From positions 1-59,142 of the forward strand of contig NZ_RARC01000040.1 in the NCBI RefSeq assembly GCF_003719305.1: a stretch of DNA of 59,142 bases, in the 5' to 3' direction. Position 1 is the stretch's first letter, and the number at the start of each line of letters is the position of its first letter. This document shows positions 1 to 8,090 of the stretch, piece after piece. This DNA comes from Mycolicibacterium stellerae. Lineage in GTDB: Bacteria; Actinomycetota; Actinomycetes; Mycobacteriales; Mycobacteriaceae. A program made the translations under genes and the position numbers. Below the pieces are notes generated by a model. That model made no database searches, was not told the DNA's origin, and saw nothing but the letters and a program-made list of their open reading frames with translations.

Positions 1-1276
1 AAGATGGGGATAAGAGACAGGGGAGTACCGAGCTGCGCGCCAGCTCCTCGATCTGACCGATGGCGTTGTCCAGGCTGCCCGACGGCAGGCCGGCGATGAT
101 CTGTGCCCGCTCCGAAGGGCGCATGTCGTTGACATTGAGCATGCGGCAGTTGAGGTTGCCGTTGGATTGCCCGGCGCTGATGAGCGACAGGTCATTTCGT
201 TCGTTCAGACAACCAAGGAGGTAAGGCTCCTGGAGCTGGTATCCGAGAAAGGAACCCTGAACACCGCGCATGATCGACACCGTGCCGTCGTGTTGGGTGA
301 CGTAGTAGTTGTTGCGGACGATCTCCCTGCCGACGGCCAGCCCGGCCAGCACCACGAGGATCAGCAACGCCGCGGCGATCAGCATTTTGCGGCGTGAGCG
401 CGGGCGGCGAGGAATCTCTTCCGGTTGCGCGACAACACGTTTGGCTTCGGTACGCCGGGGGTTGAAGGCAGAAGCGCGTCCCGCAGCGGTATCTGGCGGG
501 GCAACCTGGTCGTCGTCCCCTGACACCGCGCCCGCCAGGATCGGCTGGGTCTGCCCGTAGTCGTAGTCGATGACGTCGGCGACGACCACCGTGACGTTGT
601 CGGGTCCGCCGCCGCGCAGCGCGAGTTCGATGAGCCGGTCGGCGCTTTCGGCAACATCCGGTATCTGCAGGGCGTCGAGGATCGTGTCATGGCTGACCGG
701 GTCGGACAGCCCGTCAGAGCACAGCAGGTAACGGTCCCCGGCACGGGCCTCGCGCACGATCAGCGTGGGTTCGACTTCGTGCCCGGTGAGCGCCCTCATG
801 ATCAGCGACCGTTGCGGGTGGCTGTGCGCCTCCTCCGCGGTGATCCGGCCCTCGTCGACCAGCGTCTGGACGAAGGTGTCGTCCTTGGTGATCTGGGCCA
901 GCTCACCGTCGCGCAGCATGTAGCCGCGAGAGTCACCGATGTGCACCAGTCCAAGTCTGTTGCCGTCGAACAGGATTGCGGTGAGCGTGGTGCCCATGCC
1001 CTCGAGTTCGGGATCGGCCTCGACATGTGCAGCGATCGCCGAGTTACCTTCCCTGACCGCGCCGTCGAGCTTGGAGAGCAGGTCGCCACCTGGCTCGTCG
1101 TCGTCGAGATGCGCCAGCGCGGCGATCACCAGTTGGGAGGCCACCTCGCCTGCCGCATGACCGCCCATGCCGTCGGCCAGCGCCAGCAGGCGCGCGCCCG
1201 CGTATACCGAGTCCTCGTTGTTGGCCCGGACCAGGCCGCGGTCGCTGCGCGCCGCGTAACGAAGAACGAGGGTCAC
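1..1276 (-). CDS. pstP: PP2C-family Ser/Thr protein phosphatase PstP (C-terminus cut by contig end)
   Basis: Membrane-anchored PPM phosphatase that dephosphorylates PknA/PknB and their substrates at the cell envelope. The catalytic domain covers about residues 1-240. It shows the metal-binding NNED (19-22), ADGMGGHAAGE (34-44), LCSDGLSDPV and GGGPDNVTVVV motifs. A basic juxtamembrane stretch and one transmembrane helix (about residues 305-325) follow, then an extracytoplasmic part cut by the window start. The last few codons (bases 1-20) look like sequencing adapter rather than genome. I chose GTG at 1276 because GAGGAG lies four bases upstream; an ATG overlapping it by two bases runs straight into TGA. 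It is 22 bp downstream of fhaB, in the pstP-fhaB-fhaA order known in mycobacteria. Confidence 0.93.
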   Translation of the reverse strand, partial: MTLVLRYAARSDRGLVRANNEDSVYAGARLLALADGMGGHAAGEVASQLVIAALAHLDDDEPGGDLLSKLDGAVREGNSAIAAHVEADPELEGMGTTLTAILFDGNRLGLVHIGDSRGYMLRDGELAQITKDDTFVQTLVDEGRITAEEAHSHPQRSLIMRALTGHEVEPTLIVREARAGDRYLLCSDGLSDPVSHDTILDALQIPDVAESADRLIELALRGGGPDNVTVVVADVIDYDYGQTQPILAGAVSGDDDQVAPPDTAAGRASAFNPRRTEAKRVVAQPEEIPRRPRSRRKMLIAAALLILVVLAGLAVGREIVRNNYYVTQHDGTVSIMRGVQGSFLGYQLQEPYLLGCLNERNDLSLISAGQSNGNLNCRMLNVNDMRPSERAQIIAGLPSGSLDNAIGQIEELARSSVLPCLLSPS

Positions 1277-1298
1277 ATTGCTCCTCGCGTGCGCGGGG

Positions 1299-1766
1299 TC
1301 ATGGGCGCAGCTCGATCACCGTTTTGCCGATTCGAACCGGCGTGCCTAATGGAACACGTACCGCCGTAGTCACCTTCGCCCTGTCAAGGTATGTGCCGTT
1401 GGTCGATCCTAGGTCTTCGACGTACCATTCCGAACCCCGTTGCGACAGCCGGGCGTGCCGCGTCGACGCATAATCGTCGGTCAGCACCAGAGTGGAGTCG
1501 TCGGCGCGGCCGATCAGCACCGGTTGCCCGCCGAGTGTGATGCGGGTGCCCGACAGCGCGCCGTCGGTCACTACGAGGGTGCGGGCGGTGTGACGTTTCT
1601 GCCGCGACGGCAGCAGCGAACCGCGCAACGCGAGTCCGCGCCGGACCATCACCGCGCCGGTCGGCGCGTAGATGTCGGTGCGCAGGATCCGCAACACCGA
1701 CCAGATGAAGAGCCAGAGCAACAACAGGAATCCGACGCGCGTCAGCTGCAGCACTAATCCCTGCAT
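1299..1766 (-). CDS. fhaB: FHA-domain protein FhaB (FipA)
   Basis: Small 155-residue membrane-anchored phosphothreonine-binding protein of the PknA/PknB cell-division pathway. Residues 10-28 form a single N-terminal membrane helix. The C-terminal half is an FHA domain with GRADDS, the S-x-x-H motif STRHARL and the DLGSTNGTYL signature. A threonine sits at position 36 (IYAPTGAV); in M. tuberculosis FhaB, Thr36 is a PknB phosphorylation site. It lies between fhaA and pstP on the same strand and is very probably cotranscribed with them. Length matches the family. Confidence 0.95.
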   Translation of the reverse strand: MQGLVLQLTRVGFLLLLWLFIWSVLRILRTDIYAPTGAVMVRRGLALRGSLLPSRQKRHTARTLVVTDGALSGTRITLGGQPVLIGRADDSTLVLTDDYASTRHARLSQRGSEWYVEDLGSTNGTYLDRAKVTTAVRVPLGTPVRIGKTVIELRP

Positions 1767-1875
1767 CTGACGTCCTCTCCGTGCCCGCCCCTCGGCAACG
1801 TCACGATACTTGGACAGCCAGCGGAGTGAAGGGGAAGCAGAGAGCTTGTCCCCGTGCTGCGACCGGCCGTGCCCG

Positions 1876-3330
1876 TCAGTGGACGCGGACGATGATCTCG
1901 GAGTGCCCGAGTCGTATCACGTCGCCGTCGGCCAACTGCCACTCCTGCACCGGCGCGTTGTTCACGGTGGTGCCGTTGGTGGAGTTGAGATCGGCCAACA
2001 GCGCGACCTGGCCGTCCCACCGGATCTCGAGATGTCGACGGGAGACGCCGGTGTCTGGCAGCCGGAACTGAGCGTCCTGGCCGCGTCCGATCACGTTGGC
2101 ACCCTCGCGCAGCTGATAGGTCCGGCCGCTGCCGTCGTCGAGCTGAAGGGTGATGTTGGCACCGCCGGCGGGATAGTCACCCTGCCCGTAGCCGCCGTAG
2201 CCTCCGGCAGGCGCAGCGGGGGGTTGACCGTAGTCGTACCCACCGGGAGCGGGCTCGCCGTAGCCCGGGTCGGCGTAGCCGCCGGCAGCAGGCGGCTCAC
2301 CGTAGCGGCCGTAGTCGGGCTGGGCGTACTCCTGGCGGCCGTACTGCTGACCGCCGTAGCCCGGATCCTGATAGGCGCCACCCTGGTCAGGGTAGCCGCC
2401 GCCCTGCTCGGGGTAGCCGCCCTGGTCGGGATAGCCGGCAGGCGGGCGGCCGTAGTCGTCCGGTCGCGGTGGGGACGCAGGCGGAGCTGACGGTGGACGG
2501 CCGTAGTCGCCGCCGTAATCGCCGGCGGGCGCACCTGGCGGCGGGTAGCCACCTGGCGCAGGCCGGTAGCCGCCCTGGTCGGGGTAGCCGCCACCAGGCG
2601 GCGGGCCGTAACCGGCAGGCGGGCGCTGCTCGTACTGCTGCGGTGGGTAGCCGCCCTGGTCGGGGTAGCCACCTTGCTCGGGGTAGCCGCCCTGTTCGGG
2701 GTAGCCGGGCCGCTGGCCGTAGCCGGGGTCGCCCTGCTGGGGCGGATAGCCCCGCGGGTCCGGCGGCGGGTACTGGCCGCGGGGCTCCTGGCCGCCTTCC
2801 CGCTCCTCGGGGCGCCCGTACCGGTCGTCGTAATAGTCGTCGGGCCGCCCCTGTCCCTGGCCTCCGCGGTAATTCGGGTTGTCGGTCATCGGTTGTACTC
2901 CTGGTTCTGCGGTGTACGCGCGGTCTGGTTGTACTGGGGCGGGTTCGCCGGTGGTGGAGTCGGGGTTGACGGCACCACGAGCGCGAAATTGTCCGGTGTG
3001 CAGGTTCGCTGACTGCTCGAACCTAACGACCACATCACCATACGTTTGCCACCCCTGCTCATGGATGTAACCCTCCAAGTGCCGGGCAAAAGTGGCCGAT
3101 GTCAGGTCCGGGTCAGCGCTCACCTTCTGAAAGTCGGCCACGCTGAGGGTAATGACGTACTCGTTCGGCGCCAAAATCCTGCCACCCGCCAATTCCCGCA
3201 CACCGGAGCCGGCTTCTTTGTGCAGCATGGACTCGACCTCTTGCGGCACAATCGATCCGCCGAACACCCGCGCGAAGGCGTCGCCCACGGTCGACTCAAG
3301 CTTGCGCTCGATGCGGTCGACAAGACCCAT
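1876..3330 (-). CDS. fhaA: FHA-domain protein FhaA
   Basis: 484-residue adaptor protein. In M. tuberculosis its FHA domain binds the phosphorylated pseudokinase domain of MviN/MurJ and restrains peptidoglycan synthesis. Residues 1-120 are the FhaA N-terminal domain (DUF3662; MGLVDRIERKLE start). Residues about 125-390 are a low-complexity Gly/Tyr/Pro/Gln linker built from many imperfect GGYPEQ/GGYPDQ-type repeats. The FHA domain occupies about 395-484, with ANVIGRGQDAQFRLPD, SRRHLEI and DLNSTNGTTVN. The linker's repetitiveness makes its length variable between species; M. tuberculosis FhaA is about 40 residues longer. It is first gene of the fhaA-fhaB-pstP group, facing the tRNA-Leu gene. Confidence 0.95.
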   Translation of the reverse strand: MGLVDRIERKLESTVGDAFARVFGGSIVPQEVESMLHKEAGSGVRELAGGRILAPNEYVITLSVADFQKVSADPDLTSATFARHLEGYIHEQGWQTYGDVVVRFEQSANLHTGQFRARGAVNPDSTTGEPAPVQPDRAYTAEPGVQPMTDNPNYRGGQGQGRPDDYYDDRYGRPEEREGGQEPRGQYPPPDPRGYPPQQGDPGYGQRPGYPEQGGYPEQGGYPDQGGYPPQQYEQRPPAGYGPPPGGGYPDQGGYRPAPGGYPPPGAPAGDYGGDYGRPPSAPPASPPRPDDYGRPPAGYPDQGGYPEQGGGYPDQGGAYQDPGYGGQQYGRQEYAQPDYGRYGEPPAAGGYADPGYGEPAPGGYDYGQPPAAPAGGYGGYGQGDYPAGGANITLQLDDGSGRTYQLREGANVIGRGQDAQFRLPDTGVSRRHLEIRWDGQVALLADLNSTNGTTVNNAPVQEWQLADGDVIRLGHSEIIVRVH

Positions 3331-3511
3331 CCAATCGCCTGCCTCACTCGCCGTCGTCGGTCACTTCCGATCAGATGCCCGGTCACCCGCGTGTCGTGTA
3401 ACCACACCTGTCACATTGCATGGTATCGGCACCGCACACCGATGCGGGACCAACAGAACTCTGAGAATCGTCCAGGTGCTGGTGGCGGGCCTCTGGGCCG
3501 AATCGGTACGG

Positions 3512-3542
3512 TTGGGGATCGGGGATGCTTATTTGATAGGCT
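3512..3542 (+). promoter_or_regulatory. Candidate promoter of the tRNA-Leu gene
   Basis: TTGGGG at 3512-3517 and TAGGCT at 3537-3542 (TANNNT type) are separated by 19 bp. They would place the start site a few bases before the tRNA 5' end at 3556. The -35 match is weak and the spacing long, so this is a guess from position and pattern. Confidence 0.35.
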
Positions 3543-3555
3543 CCCCCGGTTGTTG

Positions 3556-3638
3556 GGGCGAGTGGCGGAATGGCAGACGCGCTGGCTTCAGGTGCCAGTG
3601 TCCTTCGGGACGTGGGGGTTCAAGTCCCCCTTCGCCCA
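3556..3638 (+). tRNA. leuT: tRNA-Leu (anticodon CAG)
   Basis: The 83-nt sequence folds as a class II tRNA with a long variable arm. Acceptor arms are GGGCGAG and TTCGCCC (closing on a G-T pair), the D-arm region is GGCGGAATGGCAGACGC, the anticodon loop contains TTCAGGT, and the T arm is GGGGGTTCAAGTCCCCC. The CCA end is not encoded: the discriminator A is followed by CA. Position next to fhaA matches leuT of M. tuberculosis. Confidence 0.95.
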
Positions 3639-3652
3639 CAATGTGATGAGTC

Positions 3653-3675
3653 GGGTCATGGGTTACCCATGACCC
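3653..3675 (+). terminator. Hairpin downstream of tRNA-Leu
   Basis: Arms GGGTCATGGGT and ACCCATGACCC are perfectly complementary around a single central base, 15 nt after the tRNA. There is no U-tract, as is usual for mycobacterial terminators. Because it is palindromic it could also act for the minus-strand GAF-ANTAR gene that ends at 3706. Confidence 0.6.
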
Positions 3676-3705
3676 GCGTGATCGGCGACAGGTTGCCCCG
3701 ATTCG

Positions 3706-4518
3706 TCAAAGCCCTTCGGCCGTGTCCTTTCGGTTTGACGCCGATGCAGTCGGCGAATCCGTCAGGGAGGGGTCTGATGCCACCCTTGCGATTTCAGGGA
3801 GAAGCAAGCGCCGTGCGTCGGGTTCGGTGACCAGCTGTCGGGACACGTCGGTCAGGTGCTTGTTGTGATCTCGGGCGTAACGGCGGAGCAGCGTGAATGC
3901 TTCGTCGAGGGGCAGATCGAAATGCTCATGCAGAAATCCCGTGGCCTGGTCGACGACAATCCGGCTGACCAAGGCGTTCCGTAGCGGGGACAGGACGGTC
4001 TGAGCAGTGGGTGCCCGTTCCTGCAGGATCGCGACACAGGCGACGTGGGCCAGGGTTCGGCCGACGAGCAGGTCAGCGCTGTTGAGTTTTCCGACGTTTG
4101 TCCCGAATAGGCCCAGGGCACCCAGCACCGTGCTGGCCGCGCGAATGGGCACCGCGTGAATCGAGGCAAAGCCGGCTTCGGTCGCGGCCGCCGCGAACCG
4201 TGGCCATCGTTGGTGTTCGGACTGCAGGTCGACCACCGAGATCGGTTGCCCGCTGGCGTAGCTGTCCAGGCACGGTCCTTCGTGGGACTGCAGCTGGAAC
4301 AACTCCAGGTCGCGGGTCTTTCGGGTGGTTGCGGCCATCAGGTGGAGCCGGCTGCGGGGGTCGGCGAGCAGCAGCCCCGCCGATGCGATGTCGAGGAGGG
4401 CAGCACATTGCTCGGTCAGTTGGATGAGCAGGTCAACGACGTCGAAGTCGTCGAGGAGGGTGTCGACCAGGGAAACCACCGCGTCCAGGACATGGGTTTC
4501 ACGCGGGAGCTCAGCCAT
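3706..4518 (-). CDS. GAF-ANTAR domain regulator
   Basis: 270 residues. Residues about 20-165 form a GAF-type sensory domain, including the HEGPCLDSYASGQPI and FASIHAVPIR segments typical of mycobacterial GAF-ANTAR proteins. Residues about 180-240 (LSPLRNALVSRIVVDQATGFL, then LDEAFTLLRRYARDHNKHL) form an ANTAR RNA-binding domain. ANTAR proteins bind paired hairpins in mRNA leaders and cause antitermination. The ATG overlaps the TAA of the upstream GAF-ANTAR gene by one base, so the two are translationally coupled. The signal sensed cannot be told from sequence. Confidence 0.85.
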   Translation of the reverse strand: MAELPRETHVLDAVVSLVDTLLDDFDVVDLLIQLTEQCAALLDIASAGLLLADPRSRLHLMAATTRKTRDLELFQLQSHEGPCLDSYASGQPISVVDLQSEHQRWPRFAAAATEAGFASIHAVPIRAASTVLGALGLFGTNVGKLNSADLLVGRTLAHVACVAILQERAPTAQTVLSPLRNALVSRIVVDQATGFLHEHFDLPLDEAFTLLRRYARDHNKHLTDVSRQLVTEPDARRLLLPEIARVASDPSLTDSPTASASNRKDTAEGL

Positions 4519-5225
4519 TAGTCGGCCTCCAGTTCGAGTCGGTGGGCAAGGATGTCGAGGGCGATGTCGGTGGCGCTACGACCGGTGACGTAGGCGTGCG
4601 CGCGGAGCCGCAGCAGAGCGGCCGCAGGCGCCACCTCGAGCTGTGCAACCAGGGCGCCGGTGGCCTGGCTGACCTCGGTGCGGGACAGGGTGTCCAGTTC
4701 GGCCCAGGCGTCGCTGTCGGGATCGGTGAGCGCGGTCTCCAGGTCGGTACCGACAAAGTCCAGGAACGGCAGCTGGGCGAGGTCGGCGGCGGCGAGCACG
4801 CCGGTCAGGTCATCGGCCGCTAACAGCCCGGGAAGATTCCGGAACAGGTCCAGTGCGCCGACAAACTGCCCGGCGATCACGATCGGCAGCGCGTAAACAC
4901 CGCGGATCTCACGGGCAAGCAGCGCAGGGCGGTAAGCGGGCCACGACACCTCACGGGGGTCGGCCAGATCCAGGACGAAGATGGGGATGCGGTGGGCGAC
5001 GGCATCAAGGCAGGGCCCTTCGCCGACGGTGAATTGCAGTTCGTCCAGTTCCCGCGCGGTGGTCCCGCTGGCGCCAAGGATGCCGATGTCGACGCCGTCG
5101 AAGATGAGTGAAATCGCGGCGGCGTCGACGTCGAACAGTGCGACGCACGCCTCACACAGCCGATCACCGGCCTGCGCGCCTCGTGCATCGCCCACGACCG
5201 CGAGTAGCTCCTCGAGCGCGGTCAC
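4518..5225 (-). CDS. GAF-ANTAR domain regulator
   Basis: About 235 residues with the same layout as its downstream neighbour. The GAF-type domain contains FTVGEGPCLDAVAHRIPI and the YALPIVIAGQFVGALDLF strand. The C-terminal ANTAR domain contains LSRTEVSQATGALVAQL and AAALLRLRAHAYVTGRS. I start at GTG 5225 (VTALEELLAV); an in-frame TTG at 5270 would add 15 residues, and neither has a convincing Shine-Dalgarno sequence. Two adjacent sensors of the same class, overlapping by one base, suggest they act on shared targets, perhaps as a heterodimer (inference). Confidence 0.82.
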   Translation of the reverse strand: MTALEELLAVVGDARGAQAGDRLCEACVALFDVDAAAISLIFDGVDIGILGASGTTARELDELQFTVGEGPCLDAVAHRIPIFVLDLADPREVSWPAYRPALLAREIRGVYALPIVIAGQFVGALDLFRNLPGLLAADDLTGVLAAADLAQLPFLDFVGTDLETALTDPDSDAWAELDTLSRTEVSQATGALVAQLEVAPAAALLRLRAHAYVTGRSATDIALDILAHRLELEAD

Positions 5226-5428
5226 GTTAGCCGTGCAACCCGCCGGCCCCGGGTGGAGGCGGGCCCACAATGGGCAAGAGGCGCCGTCATCGCCTCACTT
5301 TGCGCCCTTTGTGTCGCCGGCGGGGTCAGTTGAGCCGGCTTGCCCCACTCGAGATCGCCTTTTTGCGGTTGTCAGACCGCCCATCTCACTGATATGCCGC
5401 CGAGGTCGGCGTGTAATACCGTGGTCTG

Positions 5429-5788
5429 GTGGCCGGAGACTCGACATGGTGGCGGTATGTCGCGGCGGTGACCGGCAATGCGTCACAGAAAGACATCGCC
5501 GCCGCCACCGGTATCGATCAGTCCAGTATCTCCCGTTGGCAACGCGGTTCCCATTCCCCCGGCGCCGAAGCCGCGGTCGCCCTGGCGCGCGCCTACCGAC
5601 ATTCGCCCGTCGAAGCGCTGGTGGCGGCCGGTTACCTGTCCAGCAGCGAGCTGGTCGGGGTGGAACCAAGCCCTCTCACCAGGGACTTCACCGAGAGGTC
5701 GCTCGATGCATTGCTCAGCGAGATGAACGCATTGCTCGGCGAGGTCAAGAGGCGATCGGCAGCAGAAGTGCAGAAGAGCGACGACTGA
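5429..5788 (+). CDS. XRE-type helix-turn-helix regulator
   Basis: 119 residues starting at GTG. An HTH_3/XRE domain fills residues about 8-65, with ASQKDIAAATGIDQSSISRW as the helix-turn-helix core and PGAEAAVALARAY after it. The acidic/basic C-terminus carries no known enzymatic motif. It stands alone between the divergent GAF-ANTAR pair and the convergent AraC gene. Target genes are unknown. Confidence 0.8.
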   Translation: MAGDSTWWRYVAAVTGNASQKDIAAATGIDQSSISRWQRGSHSPGAEAAVALARAYRHSPVEALVAAGYLSSSELVGVEPSPLTRDFTERSLDALLSEMNALLGEVKRRSAAEVQKSDD

Positions 5789-5816
5789 CCGGCGAAACCG
5801 GGACAACTCAGCTCTG

Positions 5817-6671
5817 TCACACGGAGTTGCGATAGGTGGTCGGGCTGACGCCGACTCGCTGCTTGAAGGTGGTGGCGAAATGGCTTGGGGTGGAGAATCC
5901 GACAGCCGCGCTGATCTCGGTCACGCTGGCCGTCGTACCGGTAAGCAGGGTCTTGGCCCGTCGGATGCGCTGTTCGATCAAGTATTGGTGGGGAGTCGTC
6001 CCGAAGGCCGCCGAGAAGGCGGACAGGAAACTGCTGGTGCTCATCCCGACGGCCTGCGCCAGCACGTCGAGGTCGATTCGGCTGTCCAACTCGGTCTCCA
6101 GGTAATCGATCACTACCTGTTGGTTGAGTCGATCGAGTTGGCGCCCACTGCCGCCAAGGTGTTGTGGCTTGGGCTGCGCCCCGTACTGGTCGGCGATGTG
6201 AAATTGCAGGGTCTCTGCAAGTGATTGTCGAAATAACGTCGCTGCCGCACCGTCCTGGTTTGCCTGGCCTGCAAGACGCTCGACGAGACGATGCAGCAGT
6301 GTGTCCTGGTAGCCCACCCGTGGCAGCAAGTCTTGTTCGCCGAGTTTGGTTGTGGGCACGATGATCTCGCAGAATCCGACCATGGCACCCTGCGCCAGCG
6401 CCGCGTAACGGTGCTCGGCGGGAATCACCCATACGTCGCCGATTCGCGGGAGACATCGGCCCGACGGGCCGCTCTCGAAGTCGATCTCCATCGACTTGAG
6501 GTCGCCACGGCGGTGCACGACGAATACATGATGTGGTTCCTGGAAGCACCAGTCGGTCGGAGCAGTAACCGTCTCCGCAACGAAGCGGAAGTCCAGACCT
6601 TGCAGGCTCATTCCTCGCTCAGACACAACGGCGCGGTCACTGCGCGGGCGCCGGCCGTCCCATACCTGCAT
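5817..6671 (-). CDS. AraC/XylS-family transcriptional regulator
   Basis: 284 residues from the ATG at 6671. The N-terminal two thirds resemble the ligand-binding AraC_binding_2 type (a beta-rich region with WVIPAEHRYAALAQGAMVGF). Residues about 185-284 carry the two helix-turn-helix motifs (DLDVLAQAVGMSTSSFLSAF and SVTEISAAVGFSTPSHFATT) and end with the family's GVSPTTYR signature. An ATG at 6611 is an alternative start. It is divergent from the SDR gene at 6774 across a 102-bp gap holding two near-identical 11-mers, so it probably controls that gene. Confidence 0.88.
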   Translation of the reverse strand: MQVWDGRRPRSDRAVVSERGMSLQGLDFRFVAETVTAPTDWCFQEPHHVFVVHRRGDLKSMEIDFESGPSGRCLPRIGDVWVIPAEHRYAALAQGAMVGFCEIIVPTTKLGEQDLLPRVGYQDTLLHRLVERLAGQANQDGAAATLFRQSLAETLQFHIADQYGAQPKPQHLGGSGRQLDRLNQQVVIDYLETELDSRIDLDVLAQAVGMSTSSFLSAFSAAFGTTPHQYLIEQRIRRAKTLLTGTTASVTEISAAVGFSTPSHFATTFKQRVGVSPTTYRNSV

Positions 6672-6692
6672 GTCGCTTGCCCTCCGTACGTG

Positions 6693-6720
6693 CTTTTCGC
6701 AAGTGGCGACTTTTTCGAAG
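6693..6720. promoter_or_regulatory. Candidate AraC-family operator: two direct 11-mers
   Basis: CTTTTCGCAAG (6693-6703) and CTTTTTCGAAG (6710-6720) differ at two positions and are spaced 17 bp start to start. They lie between the divergent AraC-type regulator and the SDR gene. Tandem direct half-sites are typical for AraC/XylS activators. Assignment is by position and pattern only. Confidence 0.45.
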
Positions 6721-6773
6721 GTGTACAGAAGTAGCTCACGATACTGTTCCCGCCGCAAACTCACGGAGGAGGA

Positions 6774-7550
6774 ATGGTGGCTGACAACACCATCACAGGC
6801 AAGAACGTTCTCATCGCCGGTGGGGCGAAGAACCTGGGCGGACTGATCTCTCGCGACCTCGCGGCGCAAGGTGCGCGAGCAGTCGCGGTGCATTACAACA
6901 GCGAGGCCACCCGCTCGGCTGCCGAAGAAACCGCGTCCGCCGTCTCGGCGGCGGGGGCGGCCGTACATCTGCTTCAGGCCGATTTGACCAGTGCAGCGGC
7001 GGTGAGCAAGTTGTTCGACGACGCCAAGGAAGCGATCGGACCGATCGACATCGCTATCAACACCACGGGGATGGTGATCAAGAAACCCCTTCGGGAGATC
7101 ACCGAAGAGGACTACGACAAGATCTTCGCGGTCAACGCCAAGACCGCGCTGTTCTTTATTCAGCAAGCCGGCGAAAAGCTGTCGGATCGGGGCAAGATCG
7201 TCACTTTGGTGACATCGCTGCTGTCGGCGTTCACCGGCTTGTACTCGATCTACGCCGGCTCCAAGGCACCGGTCGAGCACTTCACCCGTGCGGCGTCCAA
7301 AGAGTTTGGCGAACGGGGTATTTCCGTCACCGCGGTAGCGCCGGGGCCGATGGAAACGCCGTTCTTCTACGGGCAGGAAACGAAAGATTCGGCCGAATAC
7401 AATCAGAACGCAGCCGATCTATCGAAGTTCACCGCGACCGGGCTGACCGATCCGAAGGATATCGTTCCGCTGGTGCGGTTCCTGGTCAGTGACGGCTGGT
7501 GGATCACGGGCCAGACCATCCTCGCCAACGGCGGCTACACCACCCGATAG
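6774..7550 (+). CDS. Short-chain dehydrogenase/reductase (SDR)
   Basis: 258-residue classical SDR. The cofactor loop is AGGAKNLGG (residues 15-23) in place of the usual TGxxxGxG. The active site is Ser148, Tyr160 and Lys164 (YAGSK), and the PGPMETPF segment follows the active site. GGAGGAGG directly precedes the ATG. The substrate is unknown. It is divergent from an AraC-type regulator, suggesting an inducible step in use of a small organic compound. Confidence 0.88.
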   Translation: MVADNTITGKNVLIAGGAKNLGGLISRDLAAQGARAVAVHYNSEATRSAAEETASAVSAAGAAVHLLQADLTSAAAVSKLFDDAKEAIGPIDIAINTTGMVIKKPLREITEEDYDKIFAVNAKTALFFIQQAGEKLSDRGKIVTLVTSLLSAFTGLYSIYAGSKAPVEHFTRAASKEFGERGISVTAVAPGPMETPFFYGQETKDSAEYNQNAADLSKFTATGLTDPKDIVPLVRFLVSDGWWITGQTILANGGYTTR

Positions 7551-7723
7551 TGACAACGCCTCTGTTGACGGCGGCACGCAGGCGGGACACATCGCTGCGT
7601 TGAGCGCGGCGAGCTGATCGCCTCATGGTGGGGCCGCAGCGCCAGCACGGTCGTCGACCCAACCGGGACCGACTCGATACACGTCCTGTCGTCGTCGCGA
7701 CCCGGCTGTCCCTGAAACGAAAG

Positions 7724-8059
7724 ATGACCATGCCCCCTGTGCTGCACCCAGCGGTACGCACGCTGATCGACGCCGCCAACCTGGGTGACACCGAGGCCTT
7801 CCTGGACGCGTTCACCCCCTACGTCGGGATCGTGGACGACTGGGGACGCAGGTTCAACGGCCCTCGGGAAATCCAACGGTGGAGCGATAGCGAGTTCATC
7901 GGAAAGCGCGTCACGCTCAAGGTCGTTCACTTCTATTACACCGACGATGCCGAAGTCATCGTGATCGCTCAGGTCGGCGGCGACGGGTTCAACGGACCGA
8001 GCACCTTCACCTTCCGCATCGCCGACGACCGCGTCACCGAGATGCGAATCACCGCCTGA
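7724..8059 (+). CDS. NTF2-like (SnoaL-type) protein
   Basis: 111 residues, predicted alpha+beta cone fold of the NTF2/SnoaL superfamily. LIDAANLGDTEAFLDAFTP is the typical N-terminal helix pair; DDWGRRFNGPREIQRW and a C-terminal sheet ending FTFRIADDRVTEMRI follow. The ATG at 7724 gives the family length; an upstream in-frame start at 7625 would add 33 low-quality residues. Such proteins act as small isomerases, hydrolases or binding domains; the role here is not known. Confidence 0.75.
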   Translation: MTMPPVLHPAVRTLIDAANLGDTEAFLDAFTPYVGIVDDWGRRFNGPREIQRWSDSEFIGKRVTLKVVHFYYTDDAEVIVIAQVGGDGFNGPSTFTFRIADDRVTEMRITA

Positions 8060-8090
8060 CGCAACGAGTTCGCCGAGCAGCTGTAGTGCT

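Noticed and set aside
1690..2800. The short tandem GGYPEQ-coding repeats considered as a CRISPR or DNA repeat array
   Set aside because: The units are codon-level repeats within the fhaA frame, with no conserved spacers. No CRISPR array was seen anywhere in the window.
2091..2969. Several overlapping ORFs on both strands in the fhaA linker
   Set aside because: They are shadows of the repetitive GYPDQG-type linker; the fhaA frame gives two recognised end domains.
6672..7280. N-terminal extension of the AraC-type regulator across the SDR gene
   Set aside because: The added residues are antisense to the SDR; the AraC protein is full length from ATG 6671.
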